DNA of 64,000 bases from Altererythrobacter ishigakiensis (GTDB taxonomy: Bacteria; Pseudomonadota; Alphaproteobacteria; Sphingomonadales; Sphingomonadaceae), in the NCBI RefSeq assembly GCF_001663155.1, contig NZ_CP015963.1:1946001-2010000 (forward strand). The letters are read 5' to 3'. The translations under genes were made by a program, and so were the position numbers. Every line of letters begins with the position of its first letter. Within the stretch, counting starts at the first letter, position 1. The notes under the pieces were generated by a model. That model saw only the letters and a list, made by a program, of their open reading frames with translations. It was not told the origin of the DNA and did not search any database. Of this stretch, positions 52,790 through 60,667 are shown piece after piece.

Positions 52790-54271
52790 ATGAAGACACC
52801 AAGCTCAATCTTTTGCGCGCTGTTGCTCGGGAGCATATTGATCGCTCCTCTTGGCGCGCAAGAGGTTGACGACGACGCAGTCGAGGAAGCCGCAGACGCG
52901 GCGGAAAAGGCAGCCGAAGAGGCAGCTGAAGAAGCGGCGGAAGCGGCGGAAGAGGCAGCTGAAGAAGCGGCGGAAGCGGCGGAAGAGGCAGCTGAAGAAG
53001 CGGCGGAAGCGGCTGAAGAGGCAGCTGAAGAAGCGGAAGAAGCAGCTGAAGAAGCGGAAGAAGCAGCTGAAGAAGCGGAAGAAGAGTCCAGCGAGTCAGC
53101 TGAGGAAGCCGAAGAAGAGCGTGAGCAGCAACGCGAAGATAAGGTCGATGATGATAGGGAAGACGAGTCATCACGTTCACCGATAGCTCGCGCAATGGAG
53201 ATCGGCCTCGATGATGATGGTCAGGAGATCCAGTTTGGCGAGAAACTCCTCTTGCTTGATGATGTGGATTTGGCTCGACTACAGGCCAACGGTTTCGAGA
53301 TTGTCGAAAGGAACGATCTGTCCGGCATCGACAAAGTCCTCGTTCGCGTTGCCACAGCCGGCGCGGATATCGATCGGGAACTCGAGGAACTGCGTTCCGA
53401 CCTATCGAGCCTAGAAGCCGACGACAATCACGTTTACCGACCCAGCTTCGCACAAAGCACCGGCAGCACGGTTTACCGTCCAGCCTCATTCATAGGTCGG
53501 AGCAGTGCAGCACGGACTGCAGATCGCCGGATAGGGCTGATCGACACCAGGCTGGACCTTGACCATCCGGCTCTGGCTGCCAGGCGGGTAAAAGCTCTTA
53601 GCTTCGTGGAAAGAGGAGCGACGCAACCTCAGGTTCACGGCACAGCAGTTGCCTCGATCTTGGTAGGCCGAACCCGGGGTTTCGAAGGTCTTGTTCCTGA
53701 GGCGCAGCTCTTTGCTGCATCCGTTTTTGTATCCGGCGCTGAAACCGGAGTTACAACAACCGCGGCGGATCTAGTTAGGGCGATCGATTGGATGATCAAA
53801 GAACAGGTACCGATCGTGAATATGAGCCTTTCGGGTCCCCCCAATGCCGTCCTGCGAGCCGCGATTAAAGGAGCACAGGAGCGAGGAATGGTGATCGTTG
53901 CGGCAGCTGGTAATGTAGGCCCCACCGCCGATCCCGTTTTTCCCGCAGCATATCCGGGCGTCGTCGCAGTCACCGCCGTAGGCCCAGATAACAGAAATTA
54001 TCGTCTTGCTGGACGAGGCCCCCATATCGAATTTTCTGCTCCAGGCGTTAATGTCATGGCCGCACTGGCAGGCACGCAAACGTTCGATCTGCAAACTGGT
54101 ACGTCTTTCGCCGCGCCGTTTGTGGCAGCTGCTATTCTCTTGGAGTGCGAAACACGCAATGGCCGCTGTAAAGATTTTCGCCGTCAATATTCAGGCTTGG
54201 TCAGCCGATCGCTCGATCTGGGCGCCAAGGGGCGCGATGACGTTTATGGCTATGGCCTGATCCGGCCATGA
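52790..54271 (+). CDS. Secreted S8 subtilisin-like protease with an Ala/Glu-repeat N-terminus
   Basis: A 493-residue protein starting at ATG 52790 with a signal peptide (MKTPSSIFCALLLGSILIAPLGA). Residues about 25-125 form an Ala/Glu-rich coil of 11-residue units (EAAEEAAEAAE) turning into 7-residue units. An acidic linker and a propeptide-like stretch follow. The subtilase domain has Asp252 in IGLIDTRLDLDHPA, His283 in VHGTAVASILVG, the oxyanion Asn in AAAGNVGPTA and Ser439 in TGTSFAAPFV, so it looks active. The same repeat type occurs in the secreted protein upstream. Confidence 0.9.
   Translation: MKTPSSIFCALLLGSILIAPLGAQEVDDDAVEEAADAAEKAAEEAAEEAAEAAEEAAEEAAEAAEEAAEEAAEAAEEAAEEAEEAAEEAEEAAEEAEEESSESAEEAEEEREQQREDKVDDDREDESSRSPIARAMEIGLDDDGQEIQFGEKLLLLDDVDLARLQANGFEIVERNDLSGIDKVLVRVATAGADIDRELEELRSDLSSLEADDNHVYRPSFAQSTGSTVYRPASFIGRSSAARTADRRIGLIDTRLDLDHPALAARRVKALSFVERGATQPQVHGTAVASILVGRTRGFEGLVPEAQLFAASVFVSGAETGVTTTAADLVRAIDWMIKEQVPIVNMSLSGPPNAVLRAAIKGAQERGMVIVAAAGNVGPTADPVFPAAYPGVVAVTAVGPDNRNYRLAGRGPHIEFSAPGVNVMAALAGTQTFDLQTGTSFAAPFVAAAILLECETRNGRCKDFRRQYSGLVSRSLDLGAKGRDDVYGYGLIRP
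52919..53017 (+). repeat. Three 33-bp units in the subtilase gene
   Basis: Units at 52919-52951, 52952-52984 and 52985-53017 are nearly identical and encode EAAEEAAEAAE. They pass into shorter 21-base units (AAEEAEE) up to about 53085. The type, but not the exact sequence, matches the 33-base units in the coiled-coil gene. Confidence 0.85.
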
Positions 54272-54303
54272 TGATCTGCTCACTGAAAAAAATCGCGATT
54301 AGA

Positions 54304-54331
54304 GGGAATAAACTCTCTCTCGAAAACGTCG
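54304..54331 (+). promoter_or_regulatory. ECF-type promoter before the sigma gene
   Basis: GGGAATAAACT (54304-54314), 12 bases, CGTCG (54327-54331), identical in both elements and spacing to the copy at 50898-50925. It would make the sigma operon autoregulated. The start of transcription would fall at or very near the ATG at 54339, so the messenger may be leaderless, which fits the lack of a ribosome site there. Confidence 0.7.
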
Positions 54332-54338
54332 TTCAATT

Positions 54339-54893
54339 ATGAAGGGTAATGACTCCAGAGAGCTTCGTGCAGAGCTATTGAAGGTGCTGACACCTCTCAG
54401 GAGATACTGTTACTCGCTTTCGGGCAATCCGCACGACGCGGACGATTTGTTGCAAGACACGGTTGAAAGGCTGTTGGTGCGTGGCGCACCGAGCGATGCC
54501 GATATTCGCAAATGGGCATTTCGAGTGTGTCGCAATAAGTGGATCGATGAGATGCGTTCTCGCAAGGTTAGAGCAACTGAAGATATAGACGACTTGCTGG
54601 ATTCGACCGCTTTTCACGATGAGGCAGTAGTTGAGGGCCGCCTCGAGCTGTCCCAGGCGGAAGCGGCCATAGCTGCACTCGCGCCAGAATTTCGCGAGGT
54701 ACTTATGCTCGTTGCGGTGGAAGGCTTCAAATATAAGGAAGCAGCCAAACTGATCGGCATCCCGGTTGGAACTGTCATGAGCCGCCTTGCGCGCGCAAGG
54801 CGTCAGCTTTCCGAGATCTATTCATCGGCTGGCGACAATAGTGATCATGGCGAAAGCGCAAACGTGGTCCCGATAAATCGAGGTGGAAGATGA
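54339..54893 (+). CDS. ECF-family RNA polymerase sigma factor
   Basis: A 184-residue sigma factor with region 2 (RRYCYSLSGNPHDADDLLQD, then TVERLL) and region 4 (FREVLMLVAVEGFKYKEAAK and IPVGTVMSRLARARRQL). It lacks the other sigma regions and so is an ECF type. Its stop overlaps the anti-sigma start by four bases (ATGA). It most likely reads the two matching promoters at 50898 and 54304 and so controls the coiled-coil, barrel and protease genes plus itself. Confidence 0.94.
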   Translation: MKGNDSRELRAELLKVLTPLRRYCYSLSGNPHDADDLLQDTVERLLVRGAPSDADIRKWAFRVCRNKWIDEMRSRKVRATEDIDDLLDSTAFHDEAVVEGRLELSQAEAAIAALAPEFREVLMLVAVEGFKYKEAAKLIGIPVGTVMSRLARARRQLSEIYSSAGDNSDHGESANVVPINRGGR

Positions 54894-55654
54894 AAACAAT
54901 TACGGATGAAATGCTTTCCGCCTATCTCGATGGCGAATTGGGTTCGTCGCAAAACGATGAAGTTCATGTAGCGCTCAGCAGTGATCCGGATCTCCGGGCA
55001 CGTCTGCACAGGTTCGAACAGGCGGATGCTACAATGCGAGCTGCTACCTCCAACCTTGAGAGCCGTCAAATTCCCGATAGAATCTCGGCAATGCTCTCCG
55101 AAGACGAGGCGTCTGTCGCAAATTTCGGCGATTATCGCCGCACTGATTGGCTTGGCGTGAATCTTTTTCCAACTGCTCTGGCAGCGTCAATTGCGCTTAT
55201 AGTTGGATGGACTGCAGGCTCATTTTACCCTGGCGCGCCCCGGGCAAATGCTGATGATGACGCTCTCCAACTTGCCTCTCGCAGCTTACCCGGCGACCCA
55301 CTTTTTGAGGCGCTCGAAACCATTCCAAGCGGTCAATCGACTACTTTTGGCGATGCAGGTGGATCGATCCAACCTGTCCTTAGCTTTGCAAGTGTGAGCG
55401 GTGAGCCATGCCGTGAGTTTGAGGCTATCGGTCCAAAGGATGCAATCCGTGCGGTGGCCTGCAGGGAACAAGCTAGTTGGCGTGTGGACTTCGCGATGAG
55501 GTCAGCGAGTGAACTCGATGGAAACGGTTTCCAGACGGCCTCTTCAGCGGACTCGCAGTTGGTGAGCAGCTACATCAGCGGAGTTATGGATGGCGATGCT
55601 TTTGGGCGGGAGGTTGAGTCAAGAAAGATGGCCAACGGATGGCGCAATGAATAG
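54890..55654 (+). CDS. Membrane anti-sigma factor
   Basis: A 254-residue protein. The N-terminus TDEMLSAYLDGELGSSQNDE is the typical sigma-binding fold of anti-sigma factors, without the zinc HxxxCxxC motif. One membrane helix (TALAASIALIVGWTAGSFY) lies near residues 90-108, and the last 145 residues are periplasmic, with a Cys pair. Translation is coupled to the sigma gene. Release might follow regulated proteolysis in the envelope, and a secreted protease is encoded in the same set. Confidence 0.9.
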   Translation: MKTITDEMLSAYLDGELGSSQNDEVHVALSSDPDLRARLHRFEQADATMRAATSNLESRQIPDRISAMLSEDEASVANFGDYRRTDWLGVNLFPTALAASIALIVGWTAGSFYPGAPRANADDDALQLASRSLPGDPLFEALETIPSGQSTTFGDAGGSIQPVLSFASVSGEPCREFEAIGPKDAIRAVACREQASWRVDFAMRSASELDGNGFQTASSADSQLVSSYISGVMDGDAFGREVESRKMANGWRNE

Positions 55655-55762
55655 CCGATGCGTCTTTGCTGCATCCATCACAACGAACGAGCATGTTCCT
55701 AGTTCAAGACACAGGCTGATATCTAGCTCTTGCGCTGTCTGCAGATCGAAGAGGAAATTGAA

Positions 55763-56077
55763 TTGAAGAATACACTTACAGCAGTCGCAATTGTTCCTGT
55801 TCTCGTCTTGATGGGCTGCGCTTCGCCCAGTGGCGAACTCAGGAAAAATCTGCGCGCCTACGGAATGGGCAGCAGCGAGGCAAAATGTGTATCTCGCGAA
55901 CTCGCTGATCAATTGGAGACGCGAGAAATAAAATCGATCAATCGCGTCCTTCGAGCCGGAAGAAGCGATGGTACGACACGCCCCTCACAGGTGATTGTCG
56001 CTGTTCGGGAATTAGATGATCCTCGGGTCATCAAGTCCGTTGCGATAGCCAACGCCGGATGTCTACTACTCAACTGA
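55763..56077 (+). CDS. Small lipoprotein
   Basis: A 104-residue protein that begins with TTG 55763 (GAGGAAA upstream). The lipobox VLMGCAS after a short hydrophobic stretch predicts a lipid-anchored N-terminus. Two more cysteines lie at SEAKCVSRE and AGCLLLN. It follows the anti-sigma gene at about 108 bases on the same strand and may be the last gene of the set. Confidence 0.7.
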   Translation: MKNTLTAVAIVPVLVLMGCASPSGELRKNLRAYGMGSSEAKCVSRELADQLETREIKSINRVLRAGRSDGTTRPSQVIVAVRELDDPRVIKSVAIANAGCLLLN

Positions 56078-56129
56078 TAGAGAGAGCACCTCTAGGGTTT
56101 CGAGCATTGGGCCACGACGTCCGCTTTCC

Positions 56130-56154
56130 ACCCCATCATCAGTCATGATGGGGT
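56130..56154. repeat. 10-bp hairpin that shares a core with the tRNA fragment
   Basis: ACCCCATCAT-CAGTC-ATGATGGGGT. The arm ACCCCATCAT recurs inside the tRNA-Thr-like fragment 160 bases to the right (56313-56322). It may be a leftover of an attachment or recombination site, or chance. Confidence 0.45.
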
Positions 56155-56284
56155 CGCACGCTCGCAACCAAAAGCCGCCGCTCTCTACCCAAAGCGACCC
56201 AAGCAGGACCCAAACTGCGGTCCAGCCAAACGGCCTTTCGTCAGCAAGCTGCGAGCTATCCTAGGTTATATATCTCTAAGAAGG

Positions 56285-56329
56285 CGGTGCCGCTTACGTG
56301 ACTCGAACACGTGACCCCATCATTACGAA
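56285..56329 (-). other. 3' fragment of a tRNA-Thr-like (CGT) gene, possible attachment site
   Basis: On the minus strand: loop TTCGTAA (anticodon CGT), half anticodon stem TGATG, T-arm ACGTG-TTCGAGT-CACGT with a perfect 5-bp stem, acceptor half AAGCGGC, A and then CCG in place of CCA. No D-arm or 5' acceptor GCCGCTT is found upstream, so the tRNA is a 3' half. Its 3' end faces left, as does the fragment at 38841. Confidence 0.6.
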
Positions 56330-56585
56330 AGAAGGGGCAGGTCTAAAGAAACTTATTATATTCCAGTTACTTAATTGTGTCAAAATTAGCTGAATCCGTG
56401 CCAACCCAGGCGGCCCCCAAGTTGCGCAAGCGCCGCTTAGAGAAAGTTTCCTAGTGACGGTGCTTTCATAGTAATGATTCTGGAAATTCGACCCGCGACA
56501 GACCCGTTTAAGCGATCGTACCGCTCACTTTCGGGAACGACACTCGCCACACCAGATGTCCGCAAAGCGCGCAAAAGACTGGTCC

Positions 56586-57008
56586 TTACAAGTCACAGGA
56601 AAGTGTTATTTCAAAATCTTGGCTCCAATACCCCTCTAATACGAATATCTTTTCTGGGGTCCCGGTCAGCTCACCTTCCCATTCAGCGATTCCGCTTTCG
56701 TCCAGCCCTTCATAGGAAGACGTAGCGGTGCAAGACCGCCCACCGGTTGCAAAGATCGATGCGTAAATATGAGTTTCTCGGCATTTGGTTTTGGCAGACA
56801 GCGCCATTGTCGCACTACTTGCCAGTTCGACTTCGACCTCTCGTTCATAGACGCATTGATCCGGGCCATAGGCGTCGGGATTTGAGTATACTTCACAAGC
56901 GATGCGATCGATGATGTTATCAGCATAGACAATCGCGCAAGACGATCTCGCGGCGATAGCCTCAGGAGAAGCAGACGCCATTGCTAATACAATTACTTCA
57001 ATTGGCAT
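56586..57008 (-). CDS. Secreted Cys-rich hypothetical protein
   Basis: A 140-residue protein starting at ATG 57008 (MPIEVIVLAMASASPEAIAA), a signal-peptide-like start. The mature part has about six cysteines (RSSCAIV, RIACEVYS, DQCVYERE, TKCRETH, RSCTATS, LSCDL) and ends in beta-like sequence, which suggests a disulfide-bonded periplasmic domain. It overlaps the end of the next upstream gene by 11 bases, so the two are probably co-expressed. Unknown family. Confidence 0.65.
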   Translation of the reverse strand: MPIEVIVLAMASASPEAIAARSSCAIVYADNIIDRIACEVYSNPDAYGPDQCVYEREVEVELASSATMALSAKTKCRETHIYASIFATGGRSCTATSSYEGLDESGIAEWEGELTGTPEKIFVLEGYWSQDFEITLSCDL

Positions 57009-58278
57009 TGAACTCAGTCCCTTGAGTGGTTCGTTCATAAGTGTCGAACCACAACGCATCTAAATGGGCAAAGACCACGTCCCGAGGAGAAAGCCGACCC
57101 AGCGGATTGAACCGGTCAGGAAGCGAGCTATCTACCCCAAGCGTTCTCATACGCTCTATTAAACCGGTAAGTGCCTCACGACTGATGTGGTGAGCTTCGA
57201 ACGCACCCTCCCCACCAAAGAAACCGCTTCCTTCTGAACTACCGTTGGGATGTCGGCTTACTGCTAACTCCGACGAAACATGCCTAGCCAGCACTTCGAT
57301 TCGATCGGAATGAGCAATCCCTCGCCACGAGCGAAAAGCCATAACTGGAGATACGGCAGCAGGGCCGTAGCCAGTCCCCATAACCTTACTTCCCGAAGCC
57401 ATCTCCAACTGTTGACGCACAATCTCACTGATTTGCCAAGCACGATACTCTTCTGGCTGAACGCCTACAGGATCAGGCGATCTAATATCGCTTGCAAGTT
57501 CAAGCATGCGCCCTCCGAGCTCGAGATGCTTTAGAGCTACCTCTATGCCTCCAAGCCGCTCCAGCAGTTCAGCTGTCCAAAGCGACGTTTCGCCATACTC
57601 ATTGACAGTGATCTCAAGTAGTTCATGAAGAACAGGCAATAGTGATTTCAGCTCGCCTTTCTGCAACCCGATATCAACCAAAGAAATCTGATTCCTCAGA
57701 GCAATTGGAAGGCCCTCCCTTCCCGCTTCGGAGGCGAGCTCCAATGCCCTTTGGTGAAGCGCCGACGCCTCTGAATATTGACGTTCAGCCAACAACGTAA
57801 GCGCAAGCTCGGTTGTAGCCTTTGCCACAAGCAATTGCTCGGCCTGTGGCAGTTTTTGCGCATCTGAGAGAGCTAAAGTAGCTACAGATAGTGCTTCCTT
57901 GCTGCGCGCAGATTGGCGAAGCACAACTGTCTGATCGATCTTGCAACTAACTTTTGTATGCATCGCTAGCTGCTCTAGACCAATCAAGGCAGCTTCAATC
58001 GCTTCCCGCGCTTCCTCCACAAGGCCGGCGAGACTCAAGTTTCGGGCGATCCTACATTGCTCAGTTCGGATTATATCTTCTTCCGCACCTTCTGCTTTCA
58101 ATTGCTCGACCAACCATTCACCATTTTCGGCAGCGTGTCGCGCAATATTGCCTCCTTCCCACCCGTCTAGAGACCCATACTCTTGTTCAAATTCCTCAAT
58201 GCTGAGAGTCTGAGAATGGGCAGTGGACGAAGCAGCGATCAGTACTGCTATGGCGAGAATGAAAATTTTTATACGCAA
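56998..58278 (-). CDS. Secreted TPR-like helical repeat protein
   Basis: A 426-residue protein with a signal peptide (MRIKIFILAIAVLIAASSTAHS) from a TTG at 58278. Residues 60-270 form Ala/Leu/Glu-rich helical pairs like diverged TPRs (LLAERQYSEASALHQRALELA). The C-terminal 130 residues, with a Gly/Ser patch (GSSEGSGFFGGEGAFEAHH), are unassigned. It is divergent from the CHAT gene, a typical partner arrangement since CHAT proteins are often linked to TPRs. Confidence 0.75.
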   Translation of the reverse strand: MRIKIFILAIAVLIAASSTAHSQTLSIEEFEQEYGSLDGWEGGNIARHAAENGEWLVEQLKAEGAEEDIIRTEQCRIARNLSLAGLVEEAREAIEAALIGLEQLAMHTKVSCKIDQTVVLRQSARSKEALSVATLALSDAQKLPQAEQLLVAKATTELALTLLAERQYSEASALHQRALELASEAGREGLPIALRNQISLVDIGLQKGELKSLLPVLHELLEITVNEYGETSLWTAELLERLGGIEVALKHLELGGRMLELASDIRSPDPVGVQPEEYRAWQISEIVRQQLEMASGSKVMGTGYGPAAVSPVMAFRSWRGIAHSDRIEVLARHVSSELAVSRHPNGSSEGSGFFGGEGAFEAHHISREALTGLIERMRTLGVDSSLPDRFNPLGRLSPRDVVFAHLDALWFDTYERTTQGTEFNAN

Positions 58279-58358
58279 TCAGTTTTTCCTCGAGCCAAGT
58301 CATCGTTAGTAGATTGACACATAAATATCAGCAAGGTCCGGGGGAGGATGAAAATCAA

Positions 58359-60227
58359 ATGAGACTAAGAATGTTGGTCTTCGGGGTTGCGGCATGGATC
58401 GGTAGTCTTGGCCTCTTCCAAGCAAGCGCTCAAAACGAATTGGAGTTACCCTCGGTTGGACCGTTGATAGTTTGCGCTGGACCTGCTGATCTTGCCCTAC
58501 CCTCTGAGGAGTGCATGCGTGAGGAAGCCTACTGGTCCGCGCAATGGGCCGTACAATCCTCGGCAGCGCAAGCACTAGATGCGGTGAATGCTAGGTTCGC
58601 TCGCGGGTCTGGCGAGTTGGCCGTGCTAGCGCGTAGACTAGAGGAAACCCAAAGGGCCCTTGCTGACGCAGAAAATCGGTACTTTGCAGCTCTGGCTCTG
58701 CCTGATGGTTCTGTTCGCGAAAGACAGCTTGCCGAAACGACTCCAATCGTCGAACAGCTTAAAGGCGAGCTGTCTGCAATCGAGTTAGCGCTAAAGGGCC
58801 AGTTTCCCGAATACGCCAATCTCGTCGCGCCAGAACCACTCACGGCTTTAGAAACGCAGGCTTTACTTGAGCCGGGTGAAGGCCTCATCATGGCAATACC
58901 TGGAGAGACCGGGACCTTCATATTCCTAGTTACTCATTCAACGCTGGACTGGTATCGCTCCGAGCTATCTCGCGCCGATCTCGGTACATTCGTCGACGAT
59001 CTACGTCTATCTATGGGTGTAGATGGGATTTCGATCAGCAGTCCGGGATTTAAGGGCCTGGGTGCCGCCTTGGATCGTGCGACGAGCTTAAGTGCTACAG
59101 GCGGCTCAACCGATGTTGCAGGCTTTAGAGGAAGGGCCTTTGACCGGGCCAAAGCCTTTCAACTTTACTCAGAGCTATTTGGGGACCTAACGACAAAGCT
59201 GGAAGAGCTCGACCATGTTTACGCAGTTGTTTCGGGACCGCTCTCCGCATTTCCGCTGGGAGCATTGGTTACACGCGCGCCGGAAGGATACGACTATGAC
59301 CCGAATGCGATGCGAAAAACGGCGTGGCTTCAGCGCTCATTGGCTATAACCGTTGTTCCTGCACCGACATCTCTGCGCGCTCTGGCAGGACGCAGAGAAA
59401 CGCAAGCGGAAAAGACCTTCCTCGGAATTGGGAATGCCTGCACGGGCTGGGGCATCCCAAACGCTCCGGAGCCGCCGCCTGAAATTTGTGGCCGTATTGG
59501 CGACCTGGATGACATTAGGATTGGAAAACAATCTGCGCTTTCAGACCAGGCGCAAGAAATCGGCTTTTCGCAAACCAAGAGAGAAGGCCGAATAACAGTC
59601 CTATCCCCAGATGAGCTGCGGTACACGATGACATACTTGCCTGGAACCCGAAGTGAGCTTCTGCAAATTTCAGAATTGTTGGGAGCAGATCCGCAACGCG
59701 ACTTAATTATGGCGCAGAAGGCCAGTGAGTCATGGGTTCGGAGTGATCATTCGCCACTATCGGACTACAGAATAATCGTGTTTGCTACACACGGCCTAGT
59801 CGCCACAGACGGAATCGAAAACCTTGACGAACCCGGGCTAATTCTCACGCCACCCGACACCGCCAGCGCGATGGATGACGGCTTCCTATCTGCATCCGAG
59901 ATTGCGGCTGACCTCGAGCTAGATGCAGATTTCCTGATTCTTTCAGCATGCAACACCGCTTCCCCCAGCAAGAGCGGCGCAGATAGTCTTTCTGGCTTGG
60001 CGCGAGCCTTCTTCTACGCAGGAGCCAGGTCATTATTGGTTTCTCACTGGCCAGTATTGGACGATATCGCGCCAAAGATTACGACAGCTACGATCGCTAA
60101 TTTCTCAAGTATGCCCCACAAGGGCCGTGCAAATGCCTTCCGAGAAGCGCTTCTTCCAATAATGAATAATCCTGAGACCGCCGATCCATACTATTGGGCA
60201 CCTTTTGTCTTGGTGGGGCAGAACTGA
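58359..60227 (+). CDS. Secreted CHAT domain protein
   Basis: A 622-residue protein with a signal peptide (MRLRMLVFGVAAWIGSLGLF). An N-terminal helical region (residues 60-150) leads to a CHAT domain. The putative catalytic His is in VFATHGLV (residue 478) and the Cys in LSACNTAS (residue 531); SLLVSHWPVLD and YYWAPFVLVGQN are family marks. It has no TPRs of its own, and the divergent TPR-like gene may supply them. It is related to the C-terminal half of the protein at 39958-43059. A four-codon frame ATG AAA ATC AAA TGA overlaps its start. Confidence 0.88.
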   Translation: MRLRMLVFGVAAWIGSLGLFQASAQNELELPSVGPLIVCAGPADLALPSEECMREEAYWSAQWAVQSSAAQALDAVNARFARGSGELAVLARRLEETQRALADAENRYFAALALPDGSVRERQLAETTPIVEQLKGELSAIELALKGQFPEYANLVAPEPLTALETQALLEPGEGLIMAIPGETGTFIFLVTHSTLDWYRSELSRADLGTFVDDLRLSMGVDGISISSPGFKGLGAALDRATSLSATGGSTDVAGFRGRAFDRAKAFQLYSELFGDLTTKLEELDHVYAVVSGPLSAFPLGALVTRAPEGYDYDPNAMRKTAWLQRSLAITVVPAPTSLRALAGRRETQAEKTFLGIGNACTGWGIPNAPEPPPEICGRIGDLDDIRIGKQSALSDQAQEIGFSQTKREGRITVLSPDELRYTMTYLPGTRSELLQISELLGADPQRDLIMAQKASESWVRSDHSPLSDYRIIVFATHGLVATDGIENLDEPGLILTPPDTASAMDDGFLSASEIAADLELDADFLILSACNTASPSKSGADSLSGLARAFFYAGARSLLVSHWPVLDDIAPKITTATIANFSSMPHKGRANAFREALLPIMNNPETADPYYWAPFVLVGQN

Positions 60228-60347
60228 CCGAATGGATTCCACATTGCATTTAGGCGAATAACGCCTGACCTGCACCAAAAATCCTAGCTAAGATAGTCCT
60301 GCCACTTGGCCCCGGCAAAAGGCGAAACCCTTCAATCAGTCTGATGA

Positions 60348-60563
60348 TTAGAAGATGCCTACCGCAAGCTCGGCCCAGCTGGCGAGAAAAACAAATATGA
60401 TGAAGCCAACTGCCAATCCCCTGTGAATGTCCGTTTTCGAACGTCGGATTGATACCTCCAATGCGAATCCAGCAACGAAAAGGATCGAAATCATGGCGCC
60501 GAAATCTTTGAGCCCCCAGTGAACCTCGCTGGTGATTCGCATAGCAATTGCCGGGACAAGCAT
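60348..60563 (-). CDS. Small two-helix membrane protein
   Basis: A 71-residue hypothetical protein with two hydrophobic helices (GAMISILFVAGFALEV and GLAVGFIIFVFLASWAELAV) and a basic loop between them (RRSKTDIHRG). The start is the ATG at 60563. No known family. Confidence 0.5.
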   Translation of the reverse strand: MLVPAIAMRITSEVHWGLKDFGAMISILFVAGFALEVSIRRSKTDIHRGLAVGFIIFVFLASWAELAVGIF

Positions 60564-60667
60564 CTGGATGGACTACTAGTGCCCCGTCAAAGCTGCTCTT
60601 AGAGGGCGAGTTTGAGGCGATTTGCTAGACACGGTTGCTCTGCTGCTTTGGCTCAGATCTCAAGGCT

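Larger units (their letters stand above)
56078..56585. other. Gene-free region with a hairpin and a tRNA fragment
   Basis: About 500 bases without a credible gene. It holds a perfect 10-bp hairpin at 56130-56154 (ACCCCATCAT/ATGATGGGGT) and the tRNA-Thr-like 3' fragment at 56285-56329, which contains the same ACCCCATCAT. The rest shows nothing I can name. Confidence 0.5.

Noticed and set aside
52731..53489. Long antisense frame opposite the subtilase gene
   Set aside because: Leu/Pro/Arg repeats are a by-product of the repeat; the plus-strand frame holds the catalytic triad.
56285..56365. A complete tRNA-Thr gene
   Set aside because: No 5' half (GCCGCTT acceptor) lies within tRNA distance.
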